A stretch of 10,240 bases of DNA from NCBI GenBank assembly GCA_900755985.1, contig CAAEIL010000037.1, positions 1-10,240 on the forward strand. Reading direction: 5' to 3'. The DNA is from Bacteroidales bacterium (GTDB taxonomy: Bacteria; Bacteroidota; Bacteroidia; Bacteroidales; Muribaculaceae). Position numbers and translations under genes: made by a program. Position 1 is the first letter of the stretch. Each line of letters starts with the position of its first letter. The notes below the pieces were generated by a model, which saw nothing but the letters and a program-made list of their open reading frames with translations, searched no databases and was not told the DNA's origin. Positions 5,631 to 10,240 of the stretch are shown here, piece by piece.

Positions 5631-6944
5631 ATGAACAATCGAAGATTGCTCGCAGGGCTGTTTTGCATAGCTCTGCCGAGCGCCGGAACATGTCTTCACG
5701 CTCAGTCCGTTATCACCCTTGAAGCGATTTACCGCATAGCCGAGACTCACAGCTCGCAGATGCGCACATCGTATGCCGCTGAGCAAGAGACCGACAGAGA
5801 CATCGAAGTGGCGCGCACACAGCGCTTGCCCGAAATCAGCGCCGACCTTTCACTGAGTTTCATTGGCGACGGCTTCACTACCAAGCGCAACTTTTCAGAC
5901 TATCAAAATGCGCCTATTCCTCACTTCGGCAACAGTTTAGGCATATCGGTCACACAGCCCGTATATACCGGAGGCGCCATCAGCAAATCCATCGAACTGT
6001 CTCAACTTAAATCGACGGCATCACGCTTTGCCACAGATTTGTGTCGCAATAACCTGCGGATGGCCCTTACCGGATGGTATCTCGACATATACAAATACCG
6101 AAACCTGCGCAGTGTCGTCGAAAGCAATCTCGACGCTGCTCGCCGCGTACTCACCGACATGCATGCTCGCCATCAGCAAGGCACTGTCCTTCTGAACGAC
6201 ATCACGCGCTACGAACTTCTCGTATCCAACCTCGAGTTCGAAATCGTACGCATAGACAACACCTTAAAGATTCTCAACGATAACCTTGTCACTACCGCCG
6301 GACTCGAAGCCGGGTCGATAGTCATTCCGGACACAATGATGCTGGCACAGGCTATGGAAACGGCAGACCTACAGACACTGCGCCGCGAAGCCGACGAAAG
6401 TTCGCCGCGTCTTAGACTTGCTCGCGCCGACGTCGACATCAGTCTCAAAGCCGAAGAACTGGCACGTGCATGCCGACGTCCCACAATAGGACTTCAGGCC
6501 GGTTGGTCGCTGAACGGCCCTATCCTTACTGAAGTTCCGCCCATAAACCGTAACCTCAGCTATTGGTACGTAGGCGTCGGCGTACGTTACTCGCTGTCTT
6601 CGCTCTTCAGGAACGACAAAACCGAGGCCCGAAGCCATGCCGCCACCATCACGGCACAAAGTCGCCTTGAAAGCACCTCCGACTATGTCTCGCTTGCTGT
6701 CAGCGATGCCCACATACGCTGGCTCGAATCGCAAGTCGCTCTGAATACCCGATTAAAAGGTGTCGAACTGGCCATGCGCAACTACAAAACAGTGTCTACG
6801 CGCTACGATGCCGGCATGGCTCTGATTACCGACATGCTCGATGCCGCAAGCGCAAGGCTTGAGGCTGAACAGCAGCTTGTCAACGCACGCATCGACGTCA
6901 TCTATAATTATTATCGTCTGAAATTTACAACCGGAAAAATATGA
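5631..6944 (+). CDS. TolC-like outer-membrane efflux factor
   Basis: A 437-residue outer-membrane channel subunit of the TolC/OEP family. Trimers form a beta barrel in the outer membrane joined to a long periplasmic alpha-helical tunnel, the exit duct of tripartite pumps. Residues 1-25 are a signal peptide (RR, hydrophobic core, CLHAQ). The family's internal duplication is visible: helices around 28-65 and 115-225, then again about 245-285 and 330-430, with barrel strands near 70-112 (ISVTQPVYTGGAIS at 105-118) and 285-325 (WYVGVGVRYSLSSLF). The VTQPVYTGG and NYKTVSTRYDAGMALITDMLDA (384-405) stretches are typical of the family. There is no lipobox cysteine, so it is probably not lipidated. 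It is the first gene of the efflux operon; its TGA overlaps the start codon of the adaptor gene (ATGA), indicating coupled translation. Confidence 0.93.
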   Translation: MNNRRLLAGLFCIALPSAGTCLHAQSVITLEAIYRIAETHSSQMRTSYAAEQETDRDIEVARTQRLPEISADLSLSFIGDGFTTKRNFSDYQNAPIPHFGNSLGISVTQPVYTGGAISKSIELSQLKSTASRFATDLCRNNLRMALTGWYLDIYKYRNLRSVVESNLDAARRVLTDMHARHQQGTVLLNDITRYELLVSNLEFEIVRIDNTLKILNDNLVTTAGLEAGSIVIPDTMMLAQAMETADLQTLRREADESSPRLRLARADVDISLKAEELARACRRPTIGLQAGWSLNGPILTEVPPINRNLSYWYVGVGVRYSLSSLFRNDKTEARSHAATITAQSRLESTSDYVSLAVSDAHIRWLESQVALNTRLKGVELAMRNYKTVSTRYDAGMALITDMLDAASARLEAEQQLVNARIDVIYNYYRLKFTTGKI

Positions 6945-7975
6945 AACCACGCAGCAAGAAAATTATCTCTTATATCCTCACCATGGCCATAGTCGCAGCT
7001 GCGCTAAGCTGGGTCTTTCTCAAATTTGTCCATCTGGGTGACGTCGAATTTACAGACAACGCACAGGTCGACCAGCAGATTGTCCCCGTCAACAACCGCG
7101 TACAGGGCTATATCAAAGAAATACGCTTCCACGAATACGAGTCCGTACATAAAGGCGACACACTTGTAATCATCGAAGATGCAGATCTCAGGCTAAATCT
7201 TGCCCGCGCCCGCGCTGACTATCAGAACGCTTTGGCCGGTCGCGGTGTCGCCGACCGTTCTGTGACTTCTGCCGCTGCCGACGCTGCTGTCAGCGACGCT
7301 TCGATTGCCGAGGCTAAAGTACTTATGGACAACGCCGCCACCGATCTTGAATGCTATGACATGCTCCTTGCCAATGACGCCGTCACCCGACAGGAATACG
7401 ACCGTATCAAGACCGATTACGAGGCCAAGCATGCACGATACGAAACGCTGCTCAGCCGCCGCTCGGCCACCGTGACTGTCGTTGACGTTACGCGCGGACG
7501 TGTCACGCAGTCGCAAGCTGGCATCGAACTTGCCAAATCGCTCGTCGAGACTGCCGAACTCAACCTTAGCTACACCGTAATCACGGCGCCGTGCGACGGT
7601 TACTGCTCTCGCAAGGACATTCAGGTCGGACAGCTGGTTCAACCCGGCCAAACCATGCTCGATATCGTTGACGCCGGCGATATATGGGTCACGGCCAACT
7701 ACAAGGAGACTCAGCTTGCCCACATCGCGACCGGCAGTAAGGTCGGAATCACGGTCAACGCCATTTCCGACGTCGTCTTCAATGGAATTGTCCGTTCAAT
7801 ATCAACCGCTACCGGAGCGTCGCTGTCTCGGACTCCGCAAGACAACTCTGCAGGCAATTTTGTCAAGGTGCGCCAGCGTATCCCTGTGCGCATTGAGTTT
7901 GCAGCCGGCAACAAGCCACAGGATATGGCACGCCTGCGCGCAGGCATGAATGTCGAATGTAAGGTTAAATACTGA
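6941..7975 (+). CDS. EmrA/HlyD-type periplasmic adaptor of the efflux pump
   Basis: A 344-residue membrane-fusion protein joining the inner-membrane pump to the TolC-like channel. One N-terminal membrane anchor (about residues 9-29) is followed by DVEFTDNAQVDQQIVPV, the start of the family core. The first half of the biotinyl-lipoyl domain is about 46-80 (RVQGYIKEIRFHEYESVHKGD). A long alpha-helical hairpin (about 83-205) follows, and the lipoyl second half is at 210-245 (TVITAPCDGYCSRKDIQVGQ). The beta-barrel domain (about 247-344) has the EmrA-like motifs WVTANYKETQL and, near the end, NFVKVRQRIPVRIEF. These favour the EmrA/VceA subgroup working with an MFS pump over RND adaptors. The start overlaps the tolC-like stop by 4 bp, and the MFS gene begins one base after its own stop, so all three genes are one operon. 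Confidence 0.93.
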   Translation: MKPRSKKIISYILTMAIVAAALSWVFLKFVHLGDVEFTDNAQVDQQIVPVNNRVQGYIKEIRFHEYESVHKGDTLVIIEDADLRLNLARARADYQNALAGRGVADRSVTSAAADAAVSDASIAEAKVLMDNAATDLECYDMLLANDAVTRQEYDRIKTDYEAKHARYETLLSRRSATVTVVDVTRGRVTQSQAGIELAKSLVETAELNLSYTVITAPCDGYCSRKDIQVGQLVQPGQTMLDIVDAGDIWVTANYKETQLAHIATGSKVGITVNAISDVVFNGIVRSISTATGASLSRTPQDNSAGNFVKVRQRIPVRIEFAAGNKPQDMARLRAGMNVECKVKY

Positions 7976-7976
7976 C

Positions 7977-9212
7977 ATGGCCGAAAGACTCGTTCCCAAA
8001 GGCTGTTTCGATATCCCTGACGTACCACACTTCGTACCCCGGCGGCTCAAGCCCTGGATTTTCGTACTCTTTGTGCTGATTATCCAGTTTTCGGGCAGCA
8101 TATATCTTGCTGTGGCCTCGTATATGGTCGGCGATAAAGCGCTGATGAGTCAGGACATATTGATGGCCGGCTACGCCTCGCTTGCAGGCATGTCGCTAAA
8201 CTTTGCCGTGATGTTCCGCATCAAGTTCAGGTTTTCGACACGCATACAGCTGCTTGCCACTTGCATCGTGCTCATTGCCGCCAATATAGTCTGCGCTTAT
8301 ACCGAGAGCGTTGCCATACTCGTCCTCAGCTGCTTCATAGCCGGATGGTTCCGCATGCAGGGCACTTTTGCCTGCAACTCGACAATACAGCTGTGGTTGA
8401 CACCTTACCGCGACATGTCGGTGTTTTTCTGCTTCGTTTACATCGTTGTCGACGGCATGATACAGCTCAGCGGTCTCGCCACGGTGTATTCTGCTTATTT
8501 TGCACAGTGGCAGTACATGCAGTGTACAATTATCGGTCTGCTTGCCGTGATGATGATGATACTGGTGACAATACTTGTGCGGCCGGTGCGCTGTCCCATG
8601 TACATTCCTCTGTTAGGCATAGACTGGATAGGCTCGGTTTTATGGGGTATATTCATGCTTTGCTTCACATTTGTCTGCGTATACGGCAACTACTTCGACT
8701 GGTGGGACGCTCAGGAAATACGCATGGCTACACTCCTGGGCACCGCTGTGCTACTGCTCAATCTGTGGCGTGCATCGTTTCTTCATCATCCCTACATTTC
8801 GTTCATGGCCATGAAAAACCGCAATGTCGTGCGCGCAATGATAATCTATCTCGTGTTCCTGACGTCGATAGTACAGAGCGGGCTGCCTTTCATGGTTTTT
8901 CCGCAAGCACTGACTATCAACGGCTTCGGGAGTGCCGTAATGGGCATGGCCTTCGGGAGCGCGTTCGTTGGCGAATGGCTTAGTCACGTCTTTGCCCGCA
9001 ATGTCACGGCTGTAGGACTCATTCCGCAGCAGGCTTTGGTCCTCGGCATGAAAGAGATTTACGGCTGGCTTCTGATTGTTTGCCTGTTTTCCATTGTCAT
9101 ACTGGCGGTCAGCTATGGTCCGCTGCGACCTTTCGCCATATTCCCCAAATGGAAGACAATTCGCCGGACCATATGCCGAATGGCTCGCGCAGGCGCCGTC
9201 AAAGGCGTCTGA
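7977..9212 (+). CDS. EmrB-like MFS efflux protein, shortened
   Basis: A 411-residue inner-membrane transporter, the presumed proton-driven pump of the operon. About 11 hydrophobic segments are visible (roughly residues 26-50, 61-80, 90-108, 112-128, 148-172, 180-200, 216-236, 250-267, 285-303, 315-332 and 361-380). EmrB/QacA-type (DHA2) pumps have 14 segments and about 500 or more residues. As recalled from related Bacteroidota proteins, the part between MKNRNVVRAMIIYLVFLT (279-296) and LPFMVFPQAL (303-312) normally holds about 90-110 further residues; here they are directly adjacent and the frame stays open. The C-terminus (GLIPQQALVLGMKEIYGWLLI, FAIFPKWKTIRR) is normal for the group. ATG 7977, one base after the adaptor stop, is preferred to ATG 7950, which lies inside the adaptor gene. 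Whether the short form pumps is uncertain. Confidence 0.82.
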   Translation: MAERLVPKGCFDIPDVPHFVPRRLKPWIFVLFVLIIQFSGSIYLAVASYMVGDKALMSQDILMAGYASLAGMSLNFAVMFRIKFRFSTRIQLLATCIVLIAANIVCAYTESVAILVLSCFIAGWFRMQGTFACNSTIQLWLTPYRDMSVFFCFVYIVVDGMIQLSGLATVYSAYFAQWQYMQCTIIGLLAVMMMILVTILVRPVRCPMYIPLLGIDWIGSVLWGIFMLCFTFVCVYGNYFDWWDAQEIRMATLLGTAVLLLNLWRASFLHHPYISFMAMKNRNVVRAMIIYLVFLTSIVQSGLPFMVFPQALTINGFGSAVMGMAFGSAFVGEWLSHVFARNVTAVGLIPQQALVLGMKEIYGWLLIVCLFSIVILAVSYGPLRPFAIFPKWKTIRRTICRMARAGAVKGV

Positions 9213-9217
9213 CGCGG

Positions 9218-9232
9218 CCGGCTTTAGGCCGG
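9218..9232. terminator. Weak hairpin between convergent genes
   Basis: CCGGC (9218-9222) can pair with GCCGG (9228-9232) around a 5-nt loop in the 11-bp gap and first bases of the convergent gene end. The stem is short and has no T-run, so it is at best a weak shared terminator. Confidence 0.25.
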
Positions 9233-10159
9233 GGTGACTTCGTTGATATTGACTATGTTGTGCAAAATGGCGTAGATGGCAAGTCCCGCCGGCGAATGTA
9301 TTCCCAGTTTTGCACTGATATTCTTGCGGTGTGTCGTCACTGTATGCACTGACAGACACAGCATGTCGGCAATTTCTTTGTTTGATTTGCCAAGGGCGAC
9401 ACCGCGCACCACCTCTTTCTCGCGGTCGCTCAGACAGCCGCCCGAGCGGTCTGTGACGCAGTCCGTACTAGCTGCCCCTTCGCTTTGCTCGCACAGTGTC
9501 TTTTCAAGTTTTTCGACTGCGGGAATAAAGAGTTTGCTCTCGACCGCGAAATGCGACATCAGGTCGCGCTCGCACATGATTATGTCAAAAAGCACGGCAC
9601 TGAGACGCGCATTCTCTTTCTGCTTATAGTGATAGATAAAAATATCCTTAAGCTCGCCTATCTTGTCTGCCATGTGTACGTGGTTCACCGAGAACTTAGC
9701 TATGCCGAACGTGCCGTCGCTCTGCCCTGCCAGAAGTTTCTCGACATAAGTGAACACTACGTCGTTCTCATAGTCCATGTGCTTTTTGACTTCGACCATG
9801 TAGTCGTCAAAAAACTTTACAAGCAGCAAAGCTACGTCATTGGTCCGGGAATAATTGATGGCCTCGATAAGGTGATGCCTGATTCGGGGCATGCTCACAT
9901 CGAGAAACGATGAGTGGGCACGCTTCAGATAATCGATAAGCGTCTGCAGCGATATGTCGTCGACATTGTATTCGTAGCCGCTGAGCAGATTGCATACGCT
10001 CAGGAAAGTACCCGTGTCTATACCGTTATCCTTGCAAACATCGGCCAACGGACTGTCTCCGAATCCGAACGCGATGTTGAAACGGCTTATTGCCGGCAAC
10101 AGCAGCGCATTGTCGCGGATTAGTTCGCGCATATTGTTGTTGCGTGAGTATCTTTCCAT
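9224..10159 (-). CDS. RIC/YtfE-like hemerythrin domain fused to LuxR-type DNA-binding domain
   Basis: A 311-residue cytosolic transcription factor. Residues about 14-57 resemble the ScdA_N (DUF542) part of RIC/YtfE di-iron proteins, but the usual CysCysGlyGly is replaced by Gly32-Phe33-Gly-Asp. Residues about 75-222 resemble the hemerythrin four-helix bundle: His82, His127, Glu131 (HMDYE), His160 or His162, His203 and Glu207 (HFAVE). E. coli YtfE binds its diiron centre with His84, His129, Glu133, His160, His204 and Glu208, so the spacing is almost identical. Residues about 242-300 are a GerE/LuxR helix-turn-helix (LSDREKEVVRGVALGKSNKE, then SVHTVTTHRKNISAKLGIHS). The inferred role is a one-component regulator whose DNA binding responds to NO, oxygen or iron at a diiron site. 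The convergent efflux operon ends 11 bp away. The ATG at 10159 lies about 16 nt after the predicted transcription start; ATG 10132 (residue 10) is an alternative. Confidence 0.88.
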   Translation of the reverse strand: MERYSRNNNMRELIRDNALLLPAISRFNIAFGFGDSPLADVCKDNGIDTGTFLSVCNLLSGYEYNVDDISLQTLIDYLKRAHSSFLDVSMPRIRHHLIEAINYSRTNDVALLLVKFFDDYMVEVKKHMDYENDVVFTYVEKLLAGQSDGTFGIAKFSVNHVHMADKIGELKDIFIYHYKQKENARLSAVLFDIIMCERDLMSHFAVESKLFIPAVEKLEKTLCEQSEGAASTDCVTDRSGGCLSDREKEVVRGVALGKSNKEIADMLCLSVHTVTTHRKNISAKLGIHSPAGLAIYAILHNIVNINEVTPA

Positions 10160-10181
10160 CTGTTTATCTTTATTACCACCG

Positions 10182-10212
10182 CAAAGTTAAATCTTTTTAA
10201 TCTCTTCCGCAA
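10182..10212 (-). promoter_or_regulatory. Promoter of the RIC-LuxR regulator gene
   Basis: On the minus strand a TTG (10212-10210) lies 20 bp before TAACTTTG (10189-10182), fitting the Bacteroidota promoter spacing. Transcription should start near 10175. The first three bases of the -7 box are also the TAA stop codon of the apparent gene entering from the right edge. Confidence 0.65.
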
Positions 10213-10240
10213 TACTCACTTTTAGGTACGAGCCGCTAAA
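10187..10240 (-). CDS. C-terminal fragment of an unidentified minus-strand gene
   Basis: From the right window edge the minus strand reads 17 sense codons and a TAA at 10189-10187. The peptide ends SGSYLKVSIAEEIKKI, a natural-looking basic helical C-terminus. The frame is exactly open to the window edge, and the gene would be codirectional with the RIC-LuxR gene. It is too short to assign a family, and 17 open codons can occur by chance. Confidence 0.4.
   Translation of the reverse strand, partial: FSGSYLKVSIAEEIKKI

Noticed and set aside
7193..7723. 176-residue minus-strand ORF
   Set aside because: It lies wholly inside the convincing adaptor gene, with no promoter and no recognisable domain.
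7950..7976. Upstream start for the MFS gene
   Set aside because: It would overlap the adaptor by 26 bp; ATG 7977 directly after the adaptor stop gives the expected short cytoplasmic N-terminus.
8261..8983. 240-residue plus-strand ORF in another frame of the MFS gene
   Set aside because: It is rich in His, Arg and Cys with no family pattern; the MFS frame has clear membrane segments over the same bases.
8751..9359. 202-residue minus-strand ORF
   Set aside because: It is antisense to the MFS gene and overlaps the end of the regulator gene; the peptide is polar and low-complexity in character with no family likeness, a shadow of the high-GC codon pattern.

Overview
The window looks like chromosomal DNA from a Bacteroidales bacterium, possibly Muribaculaceae-like. 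This is inferred from four things: promoters of the Bacteroidota type (-7 box TAnnTTTG, in the best case with TTTG 19 bp upstream), start codons without purine-rich Shine-Dalgarno sequences, a secreted protein with a type IX secretion-like C-terminal domain, and a short Bacteroidota-style Crp/Fnr regulator. No rRNA, tRNA, CRISPR array, transposase or phage gene is visible.

Layout. Bases 1-67 probably hold the last codons of a plus-strand gene. Bases 68-245 are intergenic, with a perfect 18-bp palindrome, an AT-rich repeat and a clear promoter. Then follow a YihY/BrkB-family membrane protein with a long C-terminal extension (246-1718) and a RidA enamine/imine deaminase (1770-2144), probably one transcript ending at a 13-bp hairpin. 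A Crp/Fnr-family regulator (2265-2846) and a large secreted protein with a C-terminal sorting domain (3014-5119) come next, closed by a good intrinsic terminator at 5186-5225.

Bases 5120-5630 form an unusually long (511 bp) regulatory gap. It holds the terminator, a second copy of the palindrome-plus-AT repeat, two -7 boxes, a possible 30-residue upstream ORF and a cluster of small dyads. It leads into a tripartite efflux operon: a TolC-like outer-membrane factor (5631-6944), an EmrA/HlyD-type adaptor (6941-7975, ATGA overlap) and an EmrB-like MFS protein (7977-9212) about 100 residues shorter than expected. These would form a channel from inner membrane to cell exterior for drugs, bile compounds or other amphiphiles.

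Convergent with the operon, 11 bp beyond its last stop codon, is the most interesting gene (9224-10159, minus strand). It appears to fuse an RIC/YtfE-like diiron hemerythrin domain, including a degenerate ScdA_N region, to a LuxR/GerE DNA-binding domain. The six diiron ligands known from E. coli YtfE can be matched at nearly the same spacing, so it is a candidate one-component sensor of nitric oxide, oxygen or iron status. Its -7 box overlaps the stop codon of what looks like another minus-strand gene entering from the right edge.
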